From Streptomyces ambofaciens ATCC 23877 (GTDB taxonomy: Bacteria; Actinomycetota; Actinomycetes; Streptomycetales; Streptomycetaceae), in assembly GCF_001267885.1 (NCBI RefSeq), contig NZ_CP012382.1, positions 1,240,001 through 1,304,000 on the forward strand: DNA of 64,000 nt. Reading direction: 5' to 3'. Of this stretch, positions 43,926 to 53,850 are shown one piece after another; position 1 is the first letter of the stretch; each line of letters starts with the position of its first letter. The notes beneath the pieces are model-generated. The model ran no database searches. It was not told where the DNA came from and saw only the letters and a list, made by a program, of their open reading frames with translations. Both the position numbers and the translations under genes were made by a program.

Positions 43926-45208
43926 CACGGTACGACGACGACGCGGAACGGACGTTCGCCGCGCTGCCGCCCGCACAGGGACGGGCCTTCGCCCAGACCT
44001 GGTGGGGCCGGTCCTGGCTGAAGGCACTGGAGGACGCGGCGTTGGACACGGCCCAGGTGAAGACGGGCCGTCGGCTCGCGCGCGCGGGAGCCGTCGGGGC
44101 GGTGTCCGTGCGGCCGGGCCGCATCACCGCCGTCGTCACGGACCGGGACCGTACGGCGCACCGGGCCGACGTCCTGCTCGAGAAGCTGTCCGACGCCCAG
44201 TGGGACCGCTTCGTCGACTTGGCGATCGAGCGATCCGGACATGTCGCGGCGCTGCTGGACCGCGACATGCCGCCGCACCTCGTCGAGGACGCCGCGACCG
44301 CGGGGATCGACCTGCTGCCGGGCCTGGGCGACCTGGAGCCGGAGTGCGACTGCGGCGCCTGGGACCACTGCGGACACACCGCCGCGCTCTGCTATCAGGT
44401 CGCCCGGCTGCTGGACCAGGACCCCTTCGTGCTGTTGCTGATGCGGGGCCGCGCGGAGAGCACCGTGCTCGACGCCCTTCAGACGCACGGCGGGGCACCC
44501 GCGCAGGAGAGCGCCGCACGTCCGGCGGGTGTGGATGCCGCCGAGGCCTACGCGGCGGGTCACGTGCTGCCTCCGCTGCCCGCGCTGCCCGTTCTCCGGG
44601 AGGGGCCGGGCGTACCGCCGTCCCTGGAGACCGAGGCGGTGCCACCGGCCGGTGTCGACCCGGTCGCGCTGGCCCATGTGGCCTCACAGGCCGCGGTGGA
44701 GGCGCACCGGCTGCTCGCCGAGGCCTTGCGCGGCGAGGCACTGGGCGACGGGCAGGCCCTCCAGGCCGCGTACGCGGAGCCGACCGCCTCGCAGGACGCG
44801 GTACGGCTGGCCGCCGGCGACCCCGGACCGGAGGTGTTGCACCGTCTCGGGGAGGGCTCGGGACGCGACGCGGCGGAACTGGCCGTCGCCGTCCGCGCGT
44901 GGCGGCTCGGGGGCGCGGCCGCCCTGTCGGTACTCGAGGAGGAGTGGACGCCGGAGGACGAAACGTTCGCACGCGCGCGTGCCGCTCTCGGGGCCGCCTG
45001 GGGCGAGGAGGAACGGCCCTCCCTGCGGGCACGGGCCAACCGGTGGACCGCCGTGGGCGCGCCGTATCAGCTCCGGTTGGACCGCGACGGCCGCTGGTGG
45101 CCGTACCGGAGGGAGCGGGGTCGTTGGCTCCCGGTGGGCAGCCCGGCCCAGGACCCGGCGACGGCTCTGGCCGCGGCGGCACTTGCGGCGGACGAGGAGA
45201 CGGCCTGA
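43922..45208 (+). CDS. SWIM zinc-finger protein
   Basis: This 428-residue protein carries a SWIM zinc finger, CxC...CxH, in the segment ECDCGAWDHCGHTAALCYQVARLLDQDP (about residues 140-165). SWIM domains bind DNA or protein and often accompany SNF2 ATPases in bacteria. The N-terminal WWGRSWLKALEDAALDTAQVKTGRRLARAGAV block is the conserved opening of this family. The C-terminal half is helical and Ala-rich and ends in RWTAVGAPYQLRLDRDGRWWPYRRERG. The ATGA overlap with the SNF2 gene implies a stoichiometric complex. Role unknown. Confidence 0.92.
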   Translation: MTRYDDDAERTFAALPPAQGRAFAQTWWGRSWLKALEDAALDTAQVKTGRRLARAGAVGAVSVRPGRITAVVTDRDRTAHRADVLLEKLSDAQWDRFVDLAIERSGHVAALLDRDMPPHLVEDAATAGIDLLPGLGDLEPECDCGAWDHCGHTAALCYQVARLLDQDPFVLLLMRGRAESTVLDALQTHGGAPAQESAARPAGVDAAEAYAAGHVLPPLPALPVLREGPGVPPSLETEAVPPAGVDPVALAHVASQAAVEAHRLLAEALRGEALGDGQALQAAYAEPTASQDAVRLAAGDPGPEVLHRLGEGSGRDAAELAVAVRAWRLGGAAALSVLEEEWTPEDETFARARAALGAAWGEEERPSLRARANRWTAVGAPYQLRLDRDGRWWPYRRERGRWLPVGSPAQDPATALAAAALAADEETA

Positions 45209-45245
45209 CGTCCGCCCCGGACATCGGGAGGGGCGGGTGACCGAG

Positions 45246-45284
45246 CGGCTCCGGCCCCGCCCGTGAACAGGGGGGCCGGAGCCG
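45246..45284. terminator. Terminator hairpin after the SWIM gene
   Basis: CGGCTCCGGCCCC (45246-45258) is the exact complement of 45272-45284, with a 13-base loop. It lies 38 bp after the SWIM stop and before the repeat array adjoining the convergent xylA. Confidence 0.85.
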
Positions 45285-45326
45285 TCTCTCAGCGGACTGA
45301 CCACTGGGCGACGGTTTGGCGGACGG

Positions 45327-45406
45327 ACCACTGGGTGGACGGACCACTGGGTGGACCGATCACTGGGTGGACCGATCACCGGGTGGAGCGACCGCTGGGT
45401 GGAGCG
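45327..45406. repeat. 16-bp tandem repeat, 5 copies
   Basis: Five units of the form ACCACTGGGTGGACCG begin at 45327, 45343, 45359, 45375 and 45391; a decayed copy precedes at about 45297. The array ends 5 bp before the xylA stop codon (convergent side) and follows the SWIM terminator. Each unit contains CCACTGGGTGG, a small near-palindrome. Confidence 0.85.
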
Positions 45407-45411
45407 ACCGC

Positions 45412-46740
<1,329 letters not shown>

Positions 46741-48186
46741 ATGTCAGCAGCCGAGGGTCCGCTCGTCGTGGGCGTGGACACGTCCACCCAGTCCACGAAG
46801 GCACTGGTCGTCGACGCGGCCACCGGCCAGGTCGTCGCGAGCGGCCAGGCACCCCACACCGTGTCCTCCGGGGCGGGCCGCGAGAGTGATCCGCGTCAGT
46901 GGTGGGAGGCGTTGCGCGAAGCGCTGGCCCAGTGCGGCGACGCCGCTCGGGAAGCGGCCGCGGTGTCGATCGGCGGACAGCAGCACGGACTCGTCACCCT
47001 GGACGCCCAGGGAGACCCGGTGCGCCCGGCCCTGCTGTGGAACGACGTGCGTTCGGCCCCGCAGGCCCGCCGTCTGATCGATGAACTGGGCGGCCCCAAG
47101 ACGTGGGCGGAGCGCACGGGCAGTGTGCCGAGTGCCTCGTTCACGGTCACCAAGTGGGCCTGGCTGGCCGAGCACGAGCCGGAGGCGGCCCGCGCGGTGA
47201 AGGCCGTCCGACTCCCCCACGACTACCTCACCGAGCGCCTCACCGGTGAGGGGACCACCGACCGCGGCGACGCGTCCGGCACCGGTTGGTGGGCGTCCGG
47301 TACGGAGTCGTACGACGAGGACATCCTCGCGCGCGTGGGGCTCGATCCGGCGTTGCTGCCCCGCATGGTGCGGCCCGGCGAGGTGGCCGGCACCGTGCGC
47401 GACGGTCACGGCCTGCCGTTCTCCAAGGGCACCCTGGTCGCCGCCGGCACCGGTGACAACGCGGCCGCGGCACTGGGCCTCGGGCTCCGTCCCGGCGCAC
47501 CCGTGATGAGTCTCGGCACGTCCGGCACCGTGTACGCCGTGTCGCGGCGCCGGCCCGCCGACCCGACCGGCACCGTGGCGGGCTTCGCCGACGCACGCGG
47601 CGACTGGCTGCCGCTGGCGTGCACCCTCAACTGCACGCTCGCCGTCGACCGCGTCGCGGCCCTGCTGGGCCTGGACAGGGAAGCCGTCGAACCGGGCACC
47701 GACGTCACCCTGCTGCCCTACCTGGACGGCGAACGCACGCCGAACCTGCCCCACTCCTCCGGCCTCCTGCACGGACTGCGCCACGACACCACCGCCGGCC
47801 AGCTGCTCCAGGCCGCGTACGACGGCGCGGTGCACTCGTTGCTCGGGGCACTCGACCTCGTCCTGGACTCCGACGCGGACACCTCGGAGCCCCTGCTGCT
47901 GATCGGCGGCGGCGCCCGCGGGACCGCGTGGCAGCAGACCGTACGGCGGCTGTCGGGCCGGCCCGTGCAGATCCCCGAGGCGAAGGAGCTGGTCGCACTC
48001 GGCGCCGCCGCACAGGCGGCCGGCCTGCTGACCGGTGAGGACGCGGCGGCGGTCGCCCGGCGTTGGAACACGGCCGCCGGGCCTGTGCTCGACGCCGTGG
48101 AGCGGGACGAGGCGGCGCTGACGAGGATCTCCGGGGTACTCTCCGACGCGGCACCCCTGCTGGAGCGGACTGCGGGAACCCGCTGA
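46741..48186 (+). CDS. xylB: Xylulokinase
   Basis: This 481-residue FGGY-family kinase phosphorylates D-xylulose to xylulose-5-phosphate for the pentose phosphate pathway. Domain I opens with VVGVDTSTQSTKALVVD (phosphate-1 loop, residues ~9-25) and contains SIGGQQHGLVTLD and RPALLWNDVRS. Domain II contains AAGTGDNAAAALGLGL with the catalytic aspartate, SLGTSGTVYAV (phosphate-2) and LLIGGGARGTAWQQ (adenosine site). It is divergent from xylA. The ROK regulator gene follows downstream on the same strand after 325 bp. Confidence 0.97.
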   Translation: MSAAEGPLVVGVDTSTQSTKALVVDAATGQVVASGQAPHTVSSGAGRESDPRQWWEALREALAQCGDAAREAAAVSIGGQQHGLVTLDAQGDPVRPALLWNDVRSAPQARRLIDELGGPKTWAERTGSVPSASFTVTKWAWLAEHEPEAARAVKAVRLPHDYLTERLTGEGTTDRGDASGTGWWASGTESYDEDILARVGLDPALLPRMVRPGEVAGTVRDGHGLPFSKGTLVAAGTGDNAAAALGLGLRPGAPVMSLGTSGTVYAVSRRRPADPTGTVAGFADARGDWLPLACTLNCTLAVDRVAALLGLDREAVEPGTDVTLLPYLDGERTPNLPHSSGLLHGLRHDTTAGQLLQAAYDGAVHSLLGALDLVLDSDADTSEPLLLIGGGARGTAWQQTVRRLSGRPVQIPEAKELVALGAAAQAAGLLTGEDAAAVARRWNTAAGPVLDAVERDEAALTRISGVLSDAAPLLERTAGTR

Positions 48187-48511
48187 GGACGCGTTCCCGC
48201 GGGCGCGCCGCCCACGGGGAACCCCGTCACCGGGCCGTTCCCGGGCGACGCGGCCCACTCGGGGCGTCGGGTGTGCGCCGGGGTGGACCGCGACCTGGGC
48301 GCCCTACCGGAGGCCGTGCCCGCGGTCGGTCGCCGACGGAGTCCGCTCCGCGGGCGACGGTGCGATGGCCGACGGACAGCACCGGGGATCGCGCGGGCGG
48401 TCGCCGGCCCGCGACGGCGGGCGTACGACGACGACCGCCGGCCCGCGTCGGCGGGCCTGTGGCGGGGACCGACCGAGGACCGACCGAGACCGAGCAAGGA
48501 CTGACGGAGGC
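48187..48511. other. 325-bp intergenic region before the ROK regulator
   Basis: I see no gene in this gap. It holds a 20-bp direct repeat, CGCCGGCCCGCG(A/T)CGGCGGG, at 48402-48421 and 48436-48455 (34-bp period), each copy itself nearly self-complementary. It also holds a doubled GACCGACCGAG at 48467-48488 close to the ROK start. These could be regulator sites or a terminator for xylB. Confidence 0.5.
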
Positions 48512-49720
48512 ATGACCGCACCCCCGCACGAAGACCGTCCGGCACGCGCCGGGCGCCCGCTGCCGGACACCCAGCAGGGCATGCGTCGCCGCAACCTGGC
48601 CCGGGTGATGCACACCGTCAGCGCCGAGGGCCCGCTGTCCCGAGCCGCCGTCGCCTCACGCATCGGGCTCACGCGAGCCGCCGTGTCGACCCTGGTGGAC
48701 GAGCTCATCCGCTCCGGACTCCTGGAGGAGCTGGGGCCCGAGCGGCCCGGCCGGGTGGGGCGGCCCGGGTCGGCGCTCGGCGTCAGCGCACAGGGGCCTG
48801 CGGGCATCGGTGCCGAAGTCGGCGTCGACCACCTCGCGGTCTGCGCCGTCGACCTGCGCGGCCGGGTGCGGTCGCGGGTCGTGCGGTACGGCAGCAACCG
48901 GGGCCGTTCGCCGGAGCCGGTGGTCGAGCAGCTCGACGGTCTGGTACGTCAGGTCGTGTCGGAGGCCGAGTCGGAGGGGCTGTGGCCCGCTGGTCTCGCG
49001 GTGGCCGTACCGGGTCTCGTGGCACGGGACGCCCGGACCGTCGTACGCGCTCCGAACCTGGACTGGCACGACGCCGACCTGGGTGCCCTGCTGCCCGCGG
49101 ACCTGCCGCTGACCGTGGACAACGAGGCCAACTTCGGTGCACTCGCCGAGCTCTGGCTCGGTGACGGTACCCCGCGGGACTTCCTGCACGTGTCGGCCGA
49201 GATCGGCATCGGTGCCGCGGTGGTCGTCGACGGACGGCTGCTGCGCGGAACCCGAGGTTTCGCCGGCGAGCTGGGCCACGTACCGGTGCGACCCGACGGG
49301 CCGGAGTGCGCCTGCGGCGGGCGCGGGTGCCTGGAGCAGTACGCCGGCGAGAAGGCGGTACTGCGCGCGGCCGGGGTGGAACCGGGCGAGGACCGCGTCG
49401 GACTGCTCGCGGGGCGTGCGACGGAGGGCGACGAGGCCGTGCGGCGGGCCCTGAGCGACGCGGGCAGGGCGCTCGGCATCGCGCTGACCGGCGCGGTGAA
49501 CCTGCTGGACCCCGAGAGCGTGGTGCTGGGCGGGGCACTGGCCGGGCTCGCCCCCTGGCTGCTGCCGTCACTGCGCGACGAACTCGCCCGGCGCACGGCC
49601 GGCCCGGCCTGTCCGGTCAGCGTGTCGGAGTTGGGCCCGCAGGGTCCGCTGCTCGGCGCCGCGCACTCGGTGGTGCGAGCCGTCCTGGACGACCCGGCGG
49701 TGGTGGCGGAGCGGGCCTGA
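48512..49720 (+). CDS. ROK family regulator, probable xylose repressor
   Basis: This 402-residue protein joins an N-terminal winged helix-turn-helix (PLSRAAVASRIGLTRAAVSTLVDELIRSGLLEE, about residues 41-75) to a ROK sugar-binding/kinase-like domain (about 95-390). ROK signatures are VDNEANFGALAELWLG, GIGAAVVVDGRLLRGTRGFAGELGH and the zinc motif CACGGRGCLEQY (about 268-279). XylR-type ROK proteins repress xylAB and release on xylose binding. Position after xylB supports that role. GGAGG is one base from the ATG, so AAGGA eleven bases upstream may serve instead. Confidence 0.9.
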   Translation: MTAPPHEDRPARAGRPLPDTQQGMRRRNLARVMHTVSAEGPLSRAAVASRIGLTRAAVSTLVDELIRSGLLEELGPERPGRVGRPGSALGVSAQGPAGIGAEVGVDHLAVCAVDLRGRVRSRVVRYGSNRGRSPEPVVEQLDGLVRQVVSEAESEGLWPAGLAVAVPGLVARDARTVVRAPNLDWHDADLGALLPADLPLTVDNEANFGALAELWLGDGTPRDFLHVSAEIGIGAAVVVDGRLLRGTRGFAGELGHVPVRPDGPECACGGRGCLEQYAGEKAVLRAAGVEPGEDRVGLLAGRATEGDEAVRRALSDAGRALGIALTGAVNLLDPESVVLGGALAGLAPWLLPSLRDELARRTAGPACPVSVSELGPQGPLLGAAHSVVRAVLDDPAVVAERA

Positions 49721-49788
49721 GCCCGCCCCAGGCGTTGGCTCCTCGCCGGCCGGCCCGAACCCCGATCGCCCCCGCCGCCGACGTTCCA

Positions 49789-49878
49789 CGGCTGCGGCTG
49801 CGGCTGCGGCTGCGGCTGCGGCTGCGGCTGCGGCTGCGGCTGCGGCTGCGGCTGCGGCTGCGGCTGCGGCTGCGGCTC
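49789..49878. repeat. Hexanucleotide microsatellite (CGGCTG)x14
   Basis: Fourteen perfect copies of CGGCTG run from 49789 to 49872, followed by one altered copy (CGGCTC). The array is intergenic, 68 bp after the ROK gene stop. Perfect identity of all copies implies recent expansion or ongoing slippage. Confidence 0.97.
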
Positions 49879-49964
49879 AACGAGTACGGGAGTCGGCGGG
49901 CCCGCGTCGTCCTCGTCCGCACGCCCCCCACTCCCCTCCGCCCCCATCCCTTGCCGCACTCTCT

Positions 49965-49980
49965 TCACTCGATCGAGTGA
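49965..49980. promoter_or_regulatory. 16-bp palindrome upstream of the amidase gene
   Basis: TCACTCGATCGAGTGA is a perfect palindrome 176 bp before the amidase ATG. It looks like an operator, but no cognate regulator is identifiable. Confidence 0.45.
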
Positions 49981-50155
49981 GCGCGATGTCCACAAGAAGG
50001 CGCCCGTCCACGGAACGGCGCGGCGCCCTACTGCGCAATCCCCGCTGCCCGTACGGTGATTCGCACCGGCACATCTCACGCAAGGCGACGGCCGTCTCCC
50101 TCACCCACCCCCACCGGGCCTCGGGCCCCACCCATCCCACGAAAGGGCAGACCCC

Positions 50156-50761
50156 ATGGAAAGGGAAAGGACAACACCTGTTCCGACCAGGCGGCGGCTC
50201 CTGAAGGGCGCCGCGCTCGCCGCCGTCCCGTACACCCTGCTCTCCGGTACCCGGGCCGCCGCCCGGCCCGCCGCCGTGGACTACCCCTTGGCCGAGTGGC
50301 AGCCGTCGAGCGCCTTCAACTACACCCCGTCGAGCCGCCCTACCACCTACCCCGTCGACCACGTGGTCGTCCACGTCACGCAGGAGACGTACGCCGACAC
50401 CCTCGCCATCTTCCGCAACCCGGAGAAGCAGGTCTCCGCGCACTACGTCGTCCGGTCCTCCGACGGGCACGTGGCCCAGTGCGTCCGGGAGGCGGACGTC
50501 GCCTGGCACGCGGGAAACTGGGACTACAACACCCGCAGCATCGGGATCGAGCACGAGGGGTGGGTGGACCGGCCCGAGTACTTCACCAACGCCCTGTACG
50601 AGGAGTCGGCCCGGCTCACCGCGGCGATCTGCACCAGGTACGGCATCCCCAGGGACCGCGCCCACATCATCGCCCACCATGAGGTACCGGGCAGCGATCA
50701 CACGGACCCGGGGCCCCTGTGGGACTGGACCCGCTACATCAGACTGGTCAACTTCGCCTGA
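50156..50761 (+). CDS. Tat-exported N-acetylmuramoyl-L-alanine amidase
   Basis: This 201-residue peptidoglycan amidase of the Amidase_2/PGRP type has a Tat signal (PTRRRLLKGAALAAVPYTLLSG, cleavage near TRAAA). Zinc ligands are expected at the histidine in VVVHVTQE (about residue 73), H in AHHEVPGSDHTDPG and the following aspartate/histidine pair. SAHYVVRSSDGHVAQCVREADVAWHAGNWDYNTRSIGIEHEG is the family core. It is short and single-domain, with no cell-wall-binding module. AAAGGG precedes the ATG. Confidence 0.94.
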   Translation: MERERTTPVPTRRRLLKGAALAAVPYTLLSGTRAAARPAAVDYPLAEWQPSSAFNYTPSSRPTTYPVDHVVVHVTQETYADTLAIFRNPEKQVSAHYVVRSSDGHVAQCVREADVAWHAGNWDYNTRSIGIEHEGWVDRPEYFTNALYEESARLTAAICTRYGIPRDRAHIIAHHEVPGSDHTDPGPLWDWTRYIRLVNFA

Positions 50762-50882
50762 CCAATGGCCTGTTCTTCGGCCGATGTTCCCGTCCGGGTG
50801 ATCCTGCCGGTCGAAACGGTTGTCCGCGCCTGCCCGCGGAGTGACGATGTCCCCCACCGCACCACTCTCCGGGGAGGCCGAG

Positions 50883-52142
50883 TTGACCGATTCGTGGCTG
50901 GCTCTGGAGCCGGGGACCGACCCCGTCGAGCGCGCGCGGACGCTGCGGCGAGCGCACGAGACCTTCACCGAGGCCGGGACGGTGCCGCGCCCCGTACGCC
51001 CCGTGGTGGCGGAGTCGTGGCGGCGCTCGGTCAGGGCGGGTGTCGGCCCGGACAGCACCGCGAACGTGGAACTCATGGACGGTGACCTGGGCGCCTACCG
51101 GGCCGAGCATCCGCTGGCGCGGGTGATGCCGCTGATCCGGGAACTCCTGGGCGCGTTCGCCGCCGACGGCGAGCATCTGCTCGCCGTGTGCGACGCGCAC
51201 GGCAGACTGCTGTGGGTCGAGGGCCATCCGGCCACACGGCGCAGTGCGGGGCGGATGAACTTCGTGCCCGGTGCCCGCTGGGCGGAGTCCGCGGTCGGGA
51301 CGAACGCGCCGGGCACGGCGATGGCGGTCGGCCGTCCGGTCCAGGTCTTCGCGGCCGAGCACTTCGTCCGACGGGCCCAGCCGTGGACGTGTGCGGCGGC
51401 TCCGGTGCACGACCCCCGCACCGGGCGGGTGCTCGGTGCGGTGGACATCACCGGCGGGGACGGTCTGGCGCACCCGCACAGTCTGGGCTTCGTCCAGGCG
51501 GTCGCGCGTGCCGCGGAGTCGCAGCTGGCGCTGCTGACCCCGGAGCCAGCGGCGGCCCGGACGGCTCAGCTGACCGCGCTGGGCCGTGACGAGGCCCTGC
51601 TGAGCGCGGAGGGTCGCAGCGTCAGGCTGAGCCGGCGGCACAGCGAGTTGGTCGTGCTGCTGGCCCATCATCCGGAGGGCCTCACCGGCGACGAGTTGCT
51701 GTGCGCGCTCTATGAGGACGAGGCGGTGCCGCCGGTGACGCTGCGCGCCGAACTGGCGCGGCTGCGCGGGCTGCTGGGGCCGGGGCGGCTGGCTTCACGG
51801 CCGTACCGGCTCACGATGCCCGTCGACTCCGACGCCGCCGTGGTCGAGCGGCGCCTGCGGGCCGGTGCGGTGACGGCGGCCGCGACGGCGTACGCCGGAC
51901 CGCTCCTGCCCGGTTCCCGGGCCCCGGCGGTGGCCCGGCTCCGGCGCCGCCTCGCCGACGGCCTGCGCGCGGCACTGGTCGCCCGCCGCGATCCCGACCT
52001 GCTGGCCGACTGGGCGCACGCGCCCTGGGGCGAGGACGACCTGGACGTCTGGCGGGCACTGGTCGCGGTCCGGCCCACGGCTGCGGCCAGGGCCCGGCTG
52101 GCCGCACTGGAGTCGGAGCTGGCGGCGCCGGGGGCGTGGTGA
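50883..52142 (+). CDS. GAF-domain regulator of the adjacent aldehyde dehydrogenase
   Basis: This ~419-residue regulator resembles the sensory half of AcoR/AcxR-type activators. [19 protein letters not shown] (N terminus) and a GAF domain (about 85-230: [16 protein letters not shown]...[35 protein letters not shown]) are followed by [30 protein letters not shown], a winged-helix-like segment. There is no sigma-54 AAA+ domain, consistent with Streptomyces lacking sigma-54. The TTG at 50883 is favoured because GGGGAGG lies 5 bases upstream; ATG 50847 is the alternative. It sits upstream of the aldehyde dehydrogenase gene by 130 bp. Confidence 0.85.
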   Translation: MTDSWLALEPGTDPVERARTLRRAHETFTEAGTVPRPVRPVVAESWRRSVRAGVGPDSTANVELMDGDLGAYRAEHPLARVMPLIRELLGAFAADGEHLLAVCDAHGRLLWVEGHPATRRSAGRMNFVPGARWAESAVGTNAPGTAMAVGRPVQVFAAEHFVRRAQPWTCAAAPVHDPRTGRVLGAVDITGGDGLAHPHSLGFVQAVARAAESQLALLTPEPAAARTAQLTALGRDEALLSAEGRSVRLSRRHSELVVLLAHHPEGLTGDELLCALYEDEAVPPVTLRAELARLRGLLGPGRLASRPYRLTMPVDSDAAVVERRLRAGAVTAAATAYAGPLLPGSRAPAVARLRRRLADGLRAALVARRDPDLLADWAHAPWGEDDLDVWRALVAVRPTAAARARLAALESELAAPGAW

Positions 52143-52186
52143 CCACCTGCCGGCCGCGACGGCCCGCCGGAGACGGCCACCGCCAC

Positions 52187-52207
52187 GCAACGTCCCTGCA
52201 ACGTCCC
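52187..52207. promoter_or_regulatory. 11-bp-spaced direct repeats upstream of the aldehyde dehydrogenase gene
   Basis: GCAACGTCCC occurs at 52187-52196 and again at 52198-52207, one helical turn apart and 66 bp before the ATG. Direct repeats on one DNA face suit an activator; the GAF regulator next door is the obvious candidate. Confidence 0.55.
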
Positions 52208-52272
52208 GCTTCCTAGCCTCGCGGGCGGAGCTGTCCAACGGCGGGCAGCGCTCGACGAGGGAGGCAGACAGG

Positions 52273-53796
52273 ATGACCCGTTACGCGGCGCCCGGCACCG
52301 AGGGCGCGATCGTCTCCTACCAGTCGCGCTACGACCATTTCATCGGCGGCGAGTACGTGCCGCCGGCGCGGGGGCAGTACTTCGAGAACCCGTCGCCGGT
52401 GGACGGCCGGCCGTTCACGGAGGTCGCGCGCGGTACGGCGGAGGACGTGGAGCGCGCGCTCGACGCCGCGCACGAGGCCGCGCCCGGCTGGGGCCGCACA
52501 TCGGTGACCGAGCGTTCCGACATCCTGCTGAGGATCGCCGCTCGTATGGAGGCGAACCTGGAGAGCCTGGCGGTCGCGGAGAGCTGGGAGAACGGAAAGC
52601 CGGTGCGCGAGACACTGGCGGCCGACATCCCGCTCGCCATCGACCACTTCCGCTACTTCGCGGGCGCGGTGCGCGCCCAGGAGGGCTCGATCGGCGAGAT
52701 CGACGACGACACGGTGGCGTACCACTTCCACGAGCCGCTGGGGGTCGTCGCGCAGATCATCCCGTGGAACTTCCCGATCCTGATGGCGGTCTGGAAGCTC
52801 GCCCCCGCCCTCGCGGCCGGCAACGCGGTGGTCCTGAAGCCCGCCGAACAGACCCCGGCCTCCATCCACTACTGGCTGAGCCTGGTCTCCGACCTCCTGC
52901 CGCCCGGAGTCCTCAACGTCGTCAACGGCTTCGGCGTGGAGGCGGGCAAGCCGCTCGCGTCCAGCCCGCGGGTGGCGAAGGTGGCGTTCACCGGGGAGAC
53001 CACCACCGGGCGGCTGATCATGCAGTACGCGTCGGAGAACATCAAGCCGGTCACGCTGGAGCTGGGAGGCAAGTCACCGAACATCTTCTTCGACGACGTC
53101 TGGGCGCGGGACGACGACTTCCGTGACAAGGCACTCGAGGGCTTCACGATGTTCGCGCTCAACCAGGGCGAGGTGTGCACCTGCCCGTCCCGGGCGCTGG
53201 TCCAGCGCGGCAACTACGCCGAGTTCCTCGAGGCCGCCGTCGCGCGTACCGAGCTGATCAAGCCGGGACACCCCCTGGACACCGACACGATGATCGGCGC
53301 GCAGGCGTCCAACGACCAGCTGGAGAAGATCCTCTCCTACCTGGACATCGGCCGCCAGGAGGGCGCCAAGGTGCTCACGGGCGGGGAACGCATCGATTAC
53401 GGCGGCGAGTTGAAGGGTGGCTACTACGTTCAGCCGACGATCTTCGAGGGCCACAACCGCATGCGGATCTTCCAGGAGGAGATCTTCGGGCCGGTCGTGT
53501 CGGTCACGTCCTTCGACGACTTCGACGACGCCGTCACCATCGCCAACGACACCCTGTACGGCCTGGGCGCCGGCGTGTGGACCCGCGACATGAACACCGC
53601 GTACCGCGCGGGCCGCGCGATCCAGGCGGGCCGCGTGTGGACGAACTGCTATCACGCCTACCCGGCGCATGCCGCCTTCGGCGGCTACAAGCAGTCCGGG
53701 ATCGGCCGGGAGAACCACAAGATGATGCTGGAGCACTACCAGCAGACGAAGAACATCCTCTGTTCCTACAGCCCTCGGAAACTCGGGTTCTTCTAG
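52273..53796 (+). CDS. NAD-dependent aldehyde dehydrogenase, ExaC/ThcA type
   Basis: This 507-residue ALDH-superfamily enzyme oxidises acetaldehyde and related aldehydes to acids. The NAD site is [34 protein letters not shown] (about residues 158-191) and [12 protein letters not shown]. The catalytic glutamate is in [13 protein letters not shown] and the nucleophilic cysteine in [14 protein letters not shown] (about residue 300). The double cysteine and the C-terminal [28 protein letters not shown] are typical of the ExaC/ThcA/AldA subgroup. Regulation is probably by the upstream GAF protein. Confidence 0.96.
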   Translation: MTRYAAPGTEGAIVSYQSRYDHFIGGEYVPPARGQYFENPSPVDGRPFTEVARGTAEDVERALDAAHEAAPGWGRTSVTERSDILLRIAARMEANLESLAVAESWENGKPVRETLAADIPLAIDHFRYFAGAVRAQEGSIGEIDDDTVAYHFHEPLGVVAQIIPWNFPILMAVWKLAPALAAGNAVVLKPAEQTPASIHYWLSLVSDLLPPGVLNVVNGFGVEAGKPLASSPRVAKVAFTGETTTGRLIMQYASENIKPVTLELGGKSPNIFFDDVWARDDDFRDKALEGFTMFALNQGEVCTCPSRALVQRGNYAEFLEAAVARTELIKPGHPLDTDTMIGAQASNDQLEKILSYLDIGRQEGAKVLTGGERIDYGGELKGGYYVQPTIFEGHNRMRIFQEEIFGPVVSVTSFDDFDDAVTIANDTLYGLGAGVWTRDMNTAYRAGRAIQAGRVWTNCYHAYPAHAAFGGYKQSGIGRENHKMMLEHYQQTKNILCSYSPRKLGFF

Positions 53797-53850
53797 AGCC
53801 CCGAGTCGGGTCGCCGGGCGGCCACCCGCCCGCGACGGCCCGCGCCCCGG

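Larger units (their letters stand above)
49721..50155. other. 435-bp intergenic region with hexanucleotide array
   Basis: I see no convincing gene in this gap. It contains the (CGGCTG) hexamer array (49789-49878) and a 16-bp palindrome (49965-49980). From about 50080 there is a CCCACC-rich stretch leading to the amidase gene. Open frames across the array encode only PQ or RL dipeptide repeats. Confidence 0.55.

Noticed and set aside
45297..45406. CRISPR-like array
   Set aside because: The units abut directly with no unique spacers, and there are no cas genes. It is a plain tandem repeat. The same applies to the 13-bp arrays.
49617..49931. Possible proteins made of PQ or RL repeats across the hexamer array
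   Set aside because: Every frame through a hexamer array stays open, so the long frame carries no evidence of coding. No ribosome site or conserved flanks are visible.
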